64,000 bases of DNA from Streptomyces noursei (GCF_016917755.1 NZ_CP070326.1:7378001-7442000); one strand, 5' to 3'. Shown: positions 17,199-26,789, counted from the first letter of the stretch. The notes: a model not told the origin generated them from the sequence alone. Numbers and translations are program-made.

Positions 17199-19412
17199 AT
17201 GAGCCACGACCCCGTCCCGGAGCGCACCGCCTCCCCCGAGCTCTCGCACCAGTACGAGCAGGGGAGACCCCCCTCCCCGGACCGGCCGACGCCGCACCTC
17301 GCGCCGGCGGCCCCGCTGCCGCACCCGCTGGGCGCCCCCTCGGTCCGCCGCGAAGGCCGCGAGAAGGTCACCGGCGCCGCCCGCTACGCCGCCGAGTACA
17401 CCCCGCCCGGCTGCGCCTACGCCTGGCCGGTCCCGGCCACCGTCGCGCGCGGCCGGATCACCGCACTGGACACCGCGGCGGCGCTCGCGCTGCCCGGGGT
17501 GATCGCCGTGCTCACCCACGAGAACGCGCCCCGCCTTGCGTCCATGGGCGACCCCACCCTCGCCCTGCTCCAGGAGGACCGCGTCCCGCACCGCGGCTGG
17601 TACGTCGCGCTCGCCGTCGCCGACACCCTGGAGGCCGCCCGGGACGCCGCCGAGGCCGTCCACGTCGGCTACGCCACGGAACCCCACGACGTGCGGATCA
17701 CCGCCGACCACCCGGGGCTGTACGTGCCGGAGGAGGTGTTCGGCGGCCCGGGGGCCCGCGAACGCGGCGACTTCGACGCGGCGTTCGCCGCCGCACCGGC
17801 GACCGTCGACGTCGCCTACACCGTGCCACCGCTGCACAACCACCCCATGGAGCCGCACGCCGCCACCGCCCAGTGGACCGACGGCCACCTGACCGTCCAC
17901 GACTCCAGCCAGGGCGCCACCAGGGTGTGCGAGGACCTGGCCGCCCTGTTCAAGCTCGGCACCGACGAGATCACCGTCGTCTCCGAGCACGTCGGCGGCG
18001 GCTTCGGCGCCAAGGGGACGCCCCGCCCCCAGGTCGTGCTCGCCGCGATGGCCGCCCGGCACACCGGCCGCCCCGTCAAACTGGCCCTGCCGCGCCGCCA
18101 GTTGCCCGGCGTCGTCGGCCACCGCGCCCCCACGCTGCACCGGGTGCGGATCGGCGCCGGCCACGACGGCGTGATCACCGCCCTCGCCCACGAGATCGTC
18201 ACCCACACCTCCACGGTCACCGAGTTCGTCGAACAGGCCGCGATCCCGGCCCGCATGATGTACACCTCGCCGCACAGCCGCACCGTGCACCGGTTGGCCG
18301 CCCTCGACGTCCCCACCCCCTCCTGGATGCGCGCCCCGGGCGAGGCCCCCGGGATGTACGCGCTGGAGTCCGCCCTCGACGAGCTCGCCGTCGTGCTGGA
18401 CATCGACCCCGTCGAACTGCGCATCCGCAACGACCCCGCCACCGAACCGGACACCGGCCGCCCCTTCAGCAGCCGTCACCTCGTCGAGTGCCTGCGCGTC
18501 GGCGCGGAACGCTTCGGCTGGCTGCCGCGCGACCCGCGACCCGCCGTGCGCCGCCGCGGCGACCTGCTGCTGGGCACCGGCGTCGCCGCGGCCACCTACC
18601 CCGTCCAGATCTCCGAGACCGAGGCCGAGGCGCACGCCGCCGCCGACGGCGGCTACCGGATCCGGGTCAACGCCACCGACATCGGTACCGGCGCCCGCAC
18701 CGTCCTCACCCAGATCGCGGCCGCCGTGCTCGGCGCCCCCGAGGACCGGGTGCAGGTCGACATCGGCAGCAGCGACCTGCCGCCCGCGGTGCTCGCCGGC
18801 GGGTCCGCCGGCACCGCCTCCTGGGGCTGGGCCGTCCACAAGGCGTGCACGTCGCTGCTGGCCCGGCTGCGCGCGCACCACGGGCCGCTCCCCGCTGAGG
18901 GGATCACGGTCACCGAGGACACCCGCCAGGAGACCGCGGAGCCCTCCCCGTACGCCCGGCACGCCTTCGGCGCCGTCTTCGCCGAGGTGGAGGTCGACAC
19001 CCGCACCGGCGAGGTCCGGGTACGCCGGCTGCTCGGCCAGTACGCGGCCGGGCGGATCCTCAACCCCCGCACCGCGCGGTCCCAGTTCGTCGGCGGCATG
19101 ATCATGGGGCTGGGCATGGCACTTATGGAGGACAGTGCCCTGGACCCCGTCTTCGGCGACTTCACCGCCTGCGACCTGGCCGCCTACCACATCCCGGCCT
19201 GCGCCGACGTCCCGGCCGTCGAGGCGCACTGGCTCGACGAGGAGGATCCGCACCTCAACCCGATGGGCAGCAAGGGCATCGGCGAGATCGGCATCGTCGG
19301 CACCCCGGCGGCGATCGGGAACGCGGTGTGGCACGCGATCGGCGCCCGGCTGCGCGACCTGCCGCTGACCCCGGACAGGACACTGGCCGCGCTCGCCGCC
19401 CCGCTCACCTGA
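17199..19412 (+). CDS. Aldehyde oxidoreductase molybdopterin subunit (PaoC-like)
   Basis: A 737-residue catalytic subunit that binds the molybdenum-pyranopterin cofactor and oxidises probably aldehydes or N-heterocycles. It shows SEHVGGGFGAKG, the cofactor-binding GGSAGTASWGWAV, and the catalytic Glu696 in KGIGEIGIVG. The fold core begins with PSVRREGREKVTGAARYAAE near residue 47. Residues 11-25 (SPELSHQYEQGRPPS) are encoded by a dispersed 42-bp repeat and have no family counterpart. ATG 17199 follows AAGGA. No XdhC/PaoD maturation gene is in the window. Confidence 0.92.
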   Translation: MSHDPVPERTASPELSHQYEQGRPPSPDRPTPHLAPAAPLPHPLGAPSVRREGREKVTGAARYAAEYTPPGCAYAWPVPATVARGRITALDTAAALALPGVIAVLTHENAPRLASMGDPTLALLQEDRVPHRGWYVALAVADTLEAARDAAEAVHVGYATEPHDVRITADHPGLYVPEEVFGGPGARERGDFDAAFAAAPATVDVAYTVPPLHNHPMEPHAATAQWTDGHLTVHDSSQGATRVCEDLAALFKLGTDEITVVSEHVGGGFGAKGTPRPQVVLAAMAARHTGRPVKLALPRRQLPGVVGHRAPTLHRVRIGAGHDGVITALAHEIVTHTSTVTEFVEQAAIPARMMYTSPHSRTVHRLAALDVPTPSWMRAPGEAPGMYALESALDELAVVLDIDPVELRIRNDPATEPDTGRPFSSRHLVECLRVGAERFGWLPRDPRPAVRRRGDLLLGTGVAAATYPVQISETEAEAHAAADGGYRIRVNATDIGTGARTVLTQIAAAVLGAPEDRVQVDIGSSDLPPAVLAGGSAGTASWGWAVHKACTSLLARLRAHHGPLPAEGITVTEDTRQETAEPSPYARHAFGAVFAEVEVDTRTGEVRVRRLLGQYAAGRILNPRTARSQFVGGMIMGLGMALMEDSALDPVFGDFTACDLAAYHIPACADVPAVEAHWLDEEDPHLNPMGSKGIGEIGIVGTPAAIGNAVWHAIGARLRDLPLTPDRTLAALAAPLT
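17231..17272 (+). repeat. 42-bp dispersed repeat, copy A
   Basis: Begins CTCCCCCGAGCTCTCG, has ACGAGCAGGGG in the second half and ends in ACCCCC. It can fold into an imperfect hairpin (CCCCC/GGGGG outer stem). It shares most positions with copies at 28043-28084 and 60530-60571 and lies in frame in the molybdopterin subunit gene. Confidence 0.8.
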
Positions 19413-19518
19413 GAGCGGGGCTACTCATACGGCTCACCCCTGTTGCGGGTCCGACACCCCGGGGACAGCATGGCAGTCCACCCATACGTGATGGATGCTC
19501 ACTCTTCGTGTTCGGGGT

Positions 19519-19533
19519 TCGTTGGTCCAACGA
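19519..19533. promoter_or_regulatory. TCGTTGG-T-CCAACGA palindrome
   Basis: A perfect 7-base inverted repeat with one central base lies 38 bp upstream of the ATP-binding protein gene. It could be an operator or promoter element; the binding protein is unknown. Confidence 0.35.
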
Positions 19534-19570
19534 GGTGAAGGACGTGAGCCTCGCGGTGAGGAGCGACGAC

Positions 19571-20116
19571 ATGACACCACCCGGCGACCGGCACTACACG
19601 GTCGAACTGCCCGCCTCGGCCGAGCGCGTCCCCCAGATCCGGCGGATCATCGCCGCGCATCTGCGCCATTGGAACCTCGAACCGCAGATCCCGCCCCTCT
19701 GCGAGGGGGTGGCGGAGCTCCTGACCAACGTCCACCGCCACATCGGCCCCGACGCCCGCTGTGTGGTCGAACTCCGCTGGAGCGGCCGGCACCTGACCGC
19801 CTCGGTCGCCGACGAGGGCCCCCGGCTGCCGCGGCTGGAGCGCGCGGCCGGCGGCGGACTCGCCCGGATCGCCGCCCTGAGCGACAGTTGGGGCACCTGC
19901 GGCACCCCGGAGGGCAAGGTCATCTGGTTCACCCGCCGGGTCGGGGCGGCCCGCCCCGCGCCGGTGACCCCGCAGGTGTCGCCGCGCAGCGTGCCCGACG
20001 GGGTGGAGCCCGCGCCCGCCGTGGAGCAACCCGCCCCGGCGGCCGGGCCGGCGCCGGGGTCCGCCGGGGGCCCGGCCGTCGCCGGACCGTCCCCGTCGGA
20101 GGCATCGCTGGTCTGA
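19571..20116 (+). CDS. RsbW/SpoIIAB-like ATP-binding protein
   Basis: A 181-residue GHKL-type ATPase domain. The N-box is GVAELLTNVHRHIG, the G1 region DEGPRLPRLERAAGGGLARI and the late KVIWFTRR strand. Such single-domain proteins act as anti-sigma kinases or related regulators in Streptomyces. After residue 130 the tail is low-complexity Pro/Ala/Gly and probably disordered. ATG 19571 follows GAGGAG; in-frame GTG codons upstream are alternatives. A 22-bp hairpin follows the gene. Confidence 0.85.
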   Translation: MTPPGDRHYTVELPASAERVPQIRRIIAAHLRHWNLEPQIPPLCEGVAELLTNVHRHIGPDARCVVELRWSGRHLTASVADEGPRLPRLERAAGGGLARIAALSDSWGTCGTPEGKVIWFTRRVGAARPAPVTPQVSPRSVPDGVEPAPAVEQPAPAAGPAPGSAGGPAVAGPSPSEASLV

Positions 20117-20177
20117 CCGCCCCGCCACCACCGCCCCTGGTCCCACGCGCCGCCGATCCGGCGCGCCCGCCCGGCCC

Positions 20178-20227
20178 CGAACGGCCGGCGGGTCACGGCA
20201 CGACCGCCGTGACCCGCCGGCCGTTCG
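20178..20227 (+). terminator. Strong 22-bp stem terminator
   Basis: Two perfectly complementary 22-base arms (20178-20199 and 20206-20227) enclose a 6-base loop ACGACC, 61 bp after the ATP-binding protein stop. There is no U-run, as is common in Streptomyces. The rest of the 20117-20420 gap holds only the phospholipase leader; I saw no clear PHO box. Confidence 0.85.
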
Positions 20228-20420
20228 GCGTGCTCGGGCCGCCTCCGGCCTGCGAGTTCGCCCCCCGTACCGTGAGGTGTCACTTCCGCGTCATCCCCCC
20301 TTCCCGGATCCTCGTTCCTCTTGGAACACTCTGCTGACCGCTGTACCGCACGACGCTTCCGCACCCTGTTCCAGATCCGACCCCCCGTCACTTCCCCCCC
20401 ACCACGAGGTCCCCAGACAC

Positions 20421-22478
20421 ATGGTTGACATCAATCGCCGGCGCTTCCTCCAGATAGCCGGCGCCACCGCGGGCGCCACCGCCCTCACCAGCAGCATCGC
20501 CCGCGCCGCCGCGATCCCCGCCCGCCGCAGCGCCGGCTCCATCAAGGACGTCGAGCACATCGTCGTCCTCATGCAGGAGAACCGGTCCTTCGACCACTAC
20601 TTCGGCTCGCTGCGGGGCGTCCGCGGCTTCGGCGACCCCCGCCCGGTCACCCAGCCGAACGGCAAGTCCGTCTGGTACCAGGCAGGCGGCGGCAAGGACG
20701 TGCTGCCCTACCACCCCGACGCCGAGAACCTCGGCATGCAGTTCATCGAGGGCCTCAACCACGACTGGCACGGCGGCCACCAGGCGTGGAACGACGGCAA
20801 GTACGACCAGTGGATCCCCGCCAAGGGCACCGGGACGATGGCCTACCTCACCCGGCAGGACATCCCCTTCCACTACGCCCTCGCCGACGCGTTCACCATC
20901 TGCGACGCGTACCACTGCTCCCTGATGAGCTCCACCGACCCCAACCGCTACTACATGTGGACCGGCTACGTCGGCAACGACGGCACCGGCGGCGGCCCGG
21001 TCGTCGGCAACGAGGAGGCCGGCTACGGCTGGACCACCTACCCCGAGCGCCTGGAGAAGGCCGGCGTCTCCTGGAAGATCTACCAGGACATCGGCGACGG
21101 CCTCGACGCGGCCGGCAAGTGGGGCTGGATCGACGACGCCTACCGCGGCACCTACGGCGACAACTCCCTGCTCTTCTTCAACCAGTACCGCAACGCCAAG
21201 CCCGGCGACCCGCTCTACGACAAGGCCCGCACCGGCACCAACGTCAAGCAGGGCGACGGCTACTTCGACCAGCTCAAGGCCGACGTCAAGGCCGGCAAGC
21301 TGCCCCAGATCTCCTGGATCGCCGCCCCCGAGGCGTTCTCCGAGCACCCCAACTGGCCCGCCAACTACGGCGCCTGGTACGTCTCCCAGGTCCTGGACGC
21401 GCTCACCTCCAACCCCGAGGTGTGGAGCAAGACCGCCCTGTTCATCACCTACGACGAGAACGACGGCTACTTCGACCACGTCGTCCCGCCGTTCCCGCCG
21501 TCCTCCGCGGCCCAGGGCCGCTCCACCGTGGACACCGCCCTGGAGCACTTCCCCGGCAACCTCACCTACGCCGCCGGCCCCTACGGCCTGGGCCAGCGCG
21601 TCCCGATGCTGGTGGTATCCCCCTGGAGCACCGGCGGCTACGTCTGCTCCGAGGTCTTCGACCACACCTCCGTCATCCGGTTCATGGAGAGCCGGTTCGG
21701 CGTCCACGAGCCCAACATCTCGCCCTGGCGCCGCGCCATCTGCGGCGACCTCACCTCCGCGTTCGACTTCTCCCTGGAGAACACCAAGCCGGCCGTGCTC
21801 CCGGACACCAAGGGCTACCAGCCGCCGGACCACAACCGGCACGACAGCTACCACCCCACGCCGCCCACCAACCCCGTCCTGCCCAAGCAGGAGGCGGGCT
21901 CCCGGCCCAGCCGCCCGCTGCGCTACGTCCCGCTGACCGACGGCAAGGCCGACGTCGCCGGCGGCCGCTTCACCCTCACCTTCAGCGGCGGCGCCGCCGC
22001 CGGCGCGTGCTTCCTGGTCACCTCCGGTAACCGCACCGACGGCCCCTGGACGTACACCACCGAGGCCGGCAAGACGCTCTCCGACACCTGGAACACCGCC
22101 TATTCCAAGGGCAACTACGACCTGACGGTGCACGGCCCCAACGGCTTCCTGCGCACCTTCCAGGGCCCCGGCAAGAAGCGGACCCCCGAGGTGACCGCCC
22201 GCCACAACGCCGCCTCCGGCCAGGTCGAACTGTCCCTCACCAACCCGGGCACCGCGCCCTGCCGCCTCACCATCGCCAACGCCTACGGCGGGGCCAAGCA
22301 GACCGTCCGCGTGGACCCGGGCGGCACCGTCACCCGGTCCGTCGACCTCACCGCGAGCAAGCGCTGGTACGACCTCACGGTCACCGCCGACACCGAAGCC
22401 GGCTTCCTGCGCCGCCTCGCCGGCCACGTCGAGACCGGTAAGCCGGGCGTCAGCGACCCGGCTCTGCACACCGCCTGA
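20421..22478 (+). CDS. Tat-exported phosphocholine-type phospholipase C
   Basis: A 685-residue secreted enzyme hydrolysing phosphatidylcholine-type lipids. The N-terminus has a twin-arginine signal (NRRRFLQIAG followed by an Ala/Thr-rich core and ARAAA). The alkaline-phosphatase-like catalytic domain carries HIVVLMQENRSFDHYFG, SSTDPNRYYMWTG, LFITYDENDGYFDHV and PMLVVSPWS. Two C-terminal beta domains (from about residue 510) are of the type repeated in bacterial phospholipases C. Length matches the family (about 680-700). It supplies phosphate or degrades lipids outside the cell. Confidence 0.92.
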   Translation: MVDINRRRFLQIAGATAGATALTSSIARAAAIPARRSAGSIKDVEHIVVLMQENRSFDHYFGSLRGVRGFGDPRPVTQPNGKSVWYQAGGGKDVLPYHPDAENLGMQFIEGLNHDWHGGHQAWNDGKYDQWIPAKGTGTMAYLTRQDIPFHYALADAFTICDAYHCSLMSSTDPNRYYMWTGYVGNDGTGGGPVVGNEEAGYGWTTYPERLEKAGVSWKIYQDIGDGLDAAGKWGWIDDAYRGTYGDNSLLFFNQYRNAKPGDPLYDKARTGTNVKQGDGYFDQLKADVKAGKLPQISWIAAPEAFSEHPNWPANYGAWYVSQVLDALTSNPEVWSKTALFITYDENDGYFDHVVPPFPPSSAAQGRSTVDTALEHFPGNLTYAAGPYGLGQRVPMLVVSPWSTGGYVCSEVFDHTSVIRFMESRFGVHEPNISPWRRAICGDLTSAFDFSLENTKPAVLPDTKGYQPPDHNRHDSYHPTPPTNPVLPKQEAGSRPSRPLRYVPLTDGKADVAGGRFTLTFSGGAAAGACFLVTSGNRTDGPWTYTTEAGKTLSDTWNTAYSKGNYDLTVHGPNGFLRTFQGPGKKRTPEVTARHNAASGQVELSLTNPGTAPCRLTIANAYGGAKQTVRVDPGGTVTRSVDLTASKRWYDLTVTADTEAGFLRRLAGHVETGKPGVSDPALHTA

Positions 22479-22498
22479 CCGGCCCGGCCGCAAACGCC

Positions 22499-22533
22499 GC
22501 ACGCCGCCGCCCGGGGGCCGGGCGGCGGCGTGC
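22499..22533. terminator. Bidirectional terminator hairpin
   Basis: Perfect 16-base arms (22499-22514 and 22518-22533) with a GGG loop lie between the convergent phospholipase and L,D-transpeptidase genes, so the hairpin can serve both. Confidence 0.85.
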
Positions 22534-22557
22534 GTGCCATGGTGCGGGGGCGGCGGG

Positions 22558-23733
22558 CTACTTCAGCGCGCTCCGCTGCTGCCACTGCTGCCAGTTCTCC
22601 TGCCAGACCTCAAGGCCGTTGCCGACGTCGGTCTTCTTGGTGCTGCTGGTGCCCTTCACCTCGACCGTGGAGCCGACCGACAGGAAGTCGTAGACCTGCT
22701 TGGCGTCCGAGGTGGTCATGCCGAAGCAGCCGTGGCTGTTGTTGACCACGCCGATGGACTGGTTCCAGGGGGCGGAGTGCAGGAAGGTTCCGGACGCCGT
22801 GAGGTGGGTGACCCACTTCGAGTCCAGCATCCACTCGTTGCCGTGGCCGATGGTGGAGGAGTCCATGGTCTCCGCGGCGTTCTTGCTGCGGACGGTGTGC
22901 ACGCCGCCGCGGGTCGGGTCCTGCGGGGAGCCGGCGGAGCCCTTGACGGTGCCCACGGCCTTGCCGTCGGCGTACATGGTCAGGGTGTGCGACGGCACGT
23001 CGATGACGGCCTTGTGGTCGGCGCCGATGGCGAAGTCGTAGTCGTAGTCGCGGGTGAAGTACCGGCCGTCGCCGGAATCTATCCCGCCCAGCGCGCCCCG
23101 CACGGAGACCTTCGTGCCGCTCGGCCAGTAGTCCTTGGGCCGCCAGTCGATCCGGTCCTTGCCGTCCCAGTCCGTGACCCAGCCCCAGGCGCCCTCCACC
23201 TTCGGCTGGCTGGTGACCTTCAGCGCCTTCTCGACCTCGGCGCGCTGGCTCTTGGCGACCTTGTGGTCGAACTTGATCGAGACCGGCATGCCGGTGCCGA
23301 CCGTCTGCCCGTTGCCCGGGGTGTTGGTGAGCTTGTTGACCTTGTCGGCCTGCTCCGTGGTGAAGGTCGCGGTGGACGAGGACTCCTTGCCGCCGTCCGC
23401 CTTCGCCTTGCTGGTCACGGTGTAGGTGGTCTTCGGCCGGACCTTGCCGTCGGACGTCCATGACGCCCCGTCGGCCGCCAGTCGGCCGGGCACCTTGGCC
23501 CCCTTGTCGTCCTTGACGTCGACCGCGGTCAGCTTGCCGCCGGCCGCCTTGACCGATATGGGCGAGCCGAGCTTCGCGGCGTCGCTGCCGGCGGCCGGGG
23601 TGACGGTCACCTTGGCAGCCGGCTCCGCCGCCTTGGACGAGCCGGCGCCGGTACCGCACGCGGACAGCAGCAGCCCGGCCGCGAGCGCGGCGGGTATCAA
23701 CCGGGCGGTGTGGCGACGTGATCCGGCGTGCAC
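22558..23733 (-). CDS. Lipoprotein L,D-transpeptidase
   Basis: A 391-residue cell-wall enzyme forming 3-3 peptidoglycan crosslinks, anchored outside the membrane. A signal peptide ends in the lipobox LLLSAC. Two Ig-like domains follow (about residues 45-235), as in mycobacterial LdtMt2. The YkuD catalytic domain has the motif NNSHGCFGM with His334 and Cys336, and a late aromatic/Gln-rich tail. GTG 23733 follows GGAGGGA; the longer reading from TTG 23757 would include the ribosome binding site. Confidence 0.93.
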   Translation of the reverse strand: MHAGSRRHTARLIPAALAAGLLLSACGTGAGSSKAAEPAAKVTVTPAAGSDAAKLGSPISVKAAGGKLTAVDVKDDKGAKVPGRLAADGASWTSDGKVRPKTTYTVTSKAKADGGKESSSTATFTTEQADKVNKLTNTPGNGQTVGTGMPVSIKFDHKVAKSQRAEVEKALKVTSQPKVEGAWGWVTDWDGKDRIDWRPKDYWPSGTKVSVRGALGGIDSGDGRYFTRDYDYDFAIGADHKAVIDVPSHTLTMYADGKAVGTVKGSAGSPQDPTRGGVHTVRSKNAAETMDSSTIGHGNEWMLDSKWVTHLTASGTFLHSAPWNQSIGVVNNSHGCFGMTTSDAKQVYDFLSVGSTVEVKGTSSTKKTDVGNGLEVWQENWQQWQQRSALK

Positions 23734-23909
23734 GAGGGTCCCTCCAAAGCTGAACAACGGACAGCGGCGGAGCCGGAGGCATCCGCCGCATATACAGATG
23801 TTTTGTCCGCTTCAGAGGTTGTGCGGTGCATCGGTTTATTAGGACACAGTTCGATATCGATGCCGGGAGGCGTCGGGAGGGCGCGACGCGGGTCCGGGGC
23901 AGGTGCCCG

Positions 23910-25199
23910 TCAGCTGGCGCTGCCGCCGCTGGTCCCGGTCGGGTTCTCGGGGGTCCCGGCCGGCCCGCTGGACGACCCGGAGCCTCCGGGTTGCTCCGGG
24001 GGCGTGGACCCCGGGGTGCCCGGCTGTTCGGGGGTGGTGGGCCCGCCCGACGTCTGCCCGGGCGTCGAGCCCGGCTCGGACGGCGACTCAGGCGTCGTAC
24101 TTCCGCCCGGGGACTGCGAGGTCTCCGACGGCGAGCCGCCGCCCGGCGAACCGGGGGATTCGGGGGACGACGGCGACGGGGAGAACGGCGACGCGGACGG
24201 CGCCGGCGAGGGCTGGTCCGTACTGCCGTCGGTGCCCTCCGGGCGCGTGAAGTAGTCCCCGGTCCGCGGGTCCTGGAGGACGAACGTCTTCACCGGCTTC
24301 GGCGCCGGCTGCACCGTCACCACGTTGGAGTCCCGGAACCCCGGCCACGGCTTGCCCTGCTTCTTGAACCCCTTCCCGGTGGCCCTCGGCGGGGTCAGCG
24401 GGTTCCCGCAGGCGCAGCGGACCCGCGGCACCCCCTGCGCGTCCACCAGCACCGCCGTGCCCGCCTGGAGCACCGCCTGGTAGCTGGTCGCCTTGCCGTC
24501 CTGGTAGCCGTGGTTGGTGACCCAGGTGTCGACCAGCAACTGCACCGACGTCATGGACCGCAGGTACGCCGGCAGCTCCTCGGTGCTCTTCCCCAGCACG
24601 CCGGCGAACGCCCGCGCCTTGTCCGGGCTGGCCTGGAGATAGCGGATCTGCTTCTCCACGTCGCAGCTGGCCTTGTCGCGGCTGCCGCCGTACAGGCCGG
24701 GCGCCGACCCCGACACGCTGGCGCGCTGGTGGTCGCCGCGGGGTGCCACGGACGGGGTGGCCGTCGGAGCCGCGGTGCCGCCCCCGTTCACCGTCGAGTC
24801 GGTGTACGGGGCCGGGCCCGCCGAGCCGACCGTTTCCAGGTGCAGTTCGCCCGCGCTCCCGCCGCCCCCGGAGCGGGTCAGCACCACCGCCAGTACCACC
24901 GCCAGCACCACCGCGGCGGTGGCGACGGCGACCCGCGGCGTCGGCCGCCACCAGGGCCGCCGGCGCTCGGGGCCGCCGCGCGAGGCGTCTCCGCTGTCGG
25001 GGCCACCGGGGCCACCGGGCCTGTTCGGGGGAGGGGGCGTTCCCCGCCCGGGCGCGGTGGGCGGCGGCTGCTGCCACGGCCGGGTCGGCTCGTGCGGGGG
25101 ACCGGAGGAGGGTCCGGTGGAGGGGCCCGAGACGGGACCCGGTGGCGGGCCGGTCGGGTGGCCCTCCGACGGGCCGTCCGGTGGCGGTGGAGCGGTCAC
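23910..25199 (-). CDS. DUF6777-like membrane-anchored protein with disordered ends
   Basis: About 429 residues. A Pro/Gly-rich cytoplasmic N-terminus is followed by one membrane helix (RVAVATAAVVLAVVLAVVL), placing the rest outside. The extracellular core contains SCDVEKQIRYLQASPDKARAF, LRSMTSVQLLVDTWVTNHG and a CACGNPL pair. The tail from about residue 330 is a Ser/Pro/Gly/Thr repeat region that could span the cell wall. The family resembles the Streptomyces DUF6777 group; function is unknown. GTG 25199 follows AGAAGGA; an in-frame ATG at 25229 lacks a ribosome binding site. Confidence 0.72.
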   Translation of the reverse strand: MTAPPPPDGPSEGHPTGPPPGPVSGPSTGPSSGPPHEPTRPWQQPPPTAPGRGTPPPPNRPGGPGGPDSGDASRGGPERRRPWWRPTPRVAVATAAVVLAVVLAVVLTRSGGGGSAGELHLETVGSAGPAPYTDSTVNGGGTAAPTATPSVAPRGDHQRASVSGSAPGLYGGSRDKASCDVEKQIRYLQASPDKARAFAGVLGKSTEELPAYLRSMTSVQLLVDTWVTNHGYQDGKATSYQAVLQAGTAVLVDAQGVPRVRCACGNPLTPPRATGKGFKKQGKPWPGFRDSNVVTVQPAPKPVKTFVLQDPRTGDYFTRPEGTDGSTDQPSPAPSASPFSPSPSSPESPGSPGGGSPSETSQSPGGSTTPESPSEPGSTPGQTSGGPTTPEQPGTPGSTPPEQPGGSGSSSGPAGTPENPTGTSGGSAS

Positions 25200-25451
25200 G
25201 GGTCCTTCTTCCCGGGGCTGTTGGGCCATCCGGCGATGTGCATAACGTCCGGATTTGCCAATGTTTATGTGGTTCTAGGTAATTGTGTGCTTGGGGTCGG
25301 CGTCCTCCGCAAGCGGGGTGGCACGCCCGTGCGTACCGTGGCGAGGACGGCGTCCGACAGGCCCGTCCGTCGCCCCACCACCACCCCGGCAGGAGGCACT
25401 TCACTTCGCGCCTCCCCTCTCACGCGCAGGAGACACCCGCAGGAGGCAGTC

Positions 25452-26789
25452 GTGAGCCAGACCCGCGGCCCGGTGGCGGCCGGTCCCGGCAGCCCGGCGT
25501 CCCACCGCGTCCCGCCGGCCCTGCGCGGCTGGGCGGAGGCGCTCGGCGCCGCCCTGGCGGGCCTGGTCGCCATGGTCGTGACCGCCGCGCTCGGCCTGTG
25601 GGCGGCCGGCGCGGCCGACCTGCCCGCGGGCGCGTTCCCCGCGGTGGTCGCCGCCACCGTGGTCGCCGCGGCCGGCGGCTCGCTCCAGGCGACCGGGGAC
25701 GCCGGGATCATCGTCGAGGCGCAGGCCGCCGTGGACGCCGTCCCGCTGTCGGTGACCCTCGCCGGCGCGCTGGTGACCGCCGTCGTCTTCCTCCGGCCGC
25801 TGCGGCACCGCGCGGTCGCCCCGGCCGGCGAACTCCTCGGCCGGATCGCCCGGACGGCGGCCTGTTGGCTGGTCCTGCTGTGGCTGATCGCGCTGGCCGC
25901 CCGGCACAGCTTCACCGTCACCGTCGGCAACGAACTCGCCGACCAACTCGGCGCCCTCCTCGGCAGCACCCCCACCGTCGGCTTCCGCGCCGACCTCCCG
26001 GCCACCCTCGGGTTCGGCCTGTTGTGGGTGCTCGCCGTGCTGGTGCTGGCCTTCGTCGTCTCCCGCAAGGCCCCGCTCTCCGCCCGGCTGCTCCGCTTCC
26101 AGGCCCCGGTCCGTCCGCCGGCCCACGCGATGCTGCTGACGCTGCTGGCCTACGTCGGGCTCGGGCTCCTCGTCGGCCTCGTCGAGCTGGTCGTCCGCGG
26201 CGACCCGGCCCGGACCCTCGCGGTGATCCTGCTAGGGCTGCCGAACGTGGCCTGGCTGGCGCTGGGCATCGGCACCGGCGGCGCCTGGACCGGCCACGTC
26301 GACAGATCCCTCGGACTGCCGCTGCCGCACGCCCTGGAGCAGGTGCTGCGGGCCCGCGGACAGCGCACCCTCGACCTCGGCTCGATCGGCGCGTACGACG
26401 GGCGGGTCTGGCTGCTGGTGGCAGTGGCCGCGGTGGTGTTGCTCGGTGCCGCGTTCGACGCGGCGGTCCGCGCCCCGGTCCGCAGGCCCGCCTGGCGGCA
26501 CGCCCTGGAGATGGCGGTGGCGCTGGCGCTCACCCTCCTCGTCGTCGGGTCGGCCACCAGGATCGACGCCCACTACGGGCTCTCCCTGATCGGCGTCGGC
26601 GACCTCGGCGGCGACCTGGGCGGCGCGGTCACGCTGCGGCCGCAGTTGTGGCGGCTGGCGGCGGCGGGGTTCGCCTGGGGCCTGGTCACCGGGTTCGCCG
26701 GCGGCCTCGCGGCGCGCCGGTTCCGCCATCCCGGCGAGGTCCGGGACGCCCCTCCGGCACGGCCGCCGGACCCCGGACGACGGGGCTGA
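25452..26789 (+). CDS. Streptophobe-family multi-pass membrane protein
   Basis: A 445-residue protein with about ten hydrophobic helices, among them ALGAALAGLVAMVVTAALGL, GLLWVLAVLVLAFVVS, AMLLTLLAYVGLGLLVGLV and MAVALALTLLVVGSA. It matches the Streptomyces streptophobe group by length and character; function is unknown. GTG 25452 follows CAGGAGG. It is convergent with the kinase operon, whose FHA-ABC transporter may be functionally linked. The upstream gap 25200-25451 is comparatively AT-rich with no clear motif. Confidence 0.72.
   Translation: MSQTRGPVAAGPGSPASHRVPPALRGWAEALGAALAGLVAMVVTAALGLWAAGAADLPAGAFPAVVAATVVAAAGGSLQATGDAGIIVEAQAAVDAVPLSVTLAGALVTAVVFLRPLRHRAVAPAGELLGRIARTAACWLVLLWLIALAARHSFTVTVGNELADQLGALLGSTPTVGFRADLPATLGFGLLWVLAVLVLAFVVSRKAPLSARLLRFQAPVRPPAHAMLLTLLAYVGLGLLVGLVELVVRGDPARTLAVILLGLPNVAWLALGIGTGGAWTGHVDRSLGLPLPHALEQVLRARGQRTLDLGSIGAYDGRVWLLVAVAAVVLLGAAFDAAVRAPVRRPAWRHALEMAVALALTLLVVGSATRIDAHYGLSLIGVGDLGGDLGGAVTLRPQLWRLAAAGFAWGLVTGFAGGLAARRFRHPGEVRDAPPARPPDPGRRG

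Noticed and set aside
16098..19334. 1078-codon minus-strand open frame
   Set aside because: It is antisense to the three molybdoenzyme genes, has Gly/Val/Arg-biased composition and no family features; an artefact of high GC.
20228..20420. PHO box upstream of the phospholipase C gene
   Set aside because: Only weak GTTCnCC-like fragments occur, without the 11-bp direct-repeat spacing.
20388..22502. 704-codon minus-strand open frame
   Set aside because: Antisense shadow of the phospholipase C gene.
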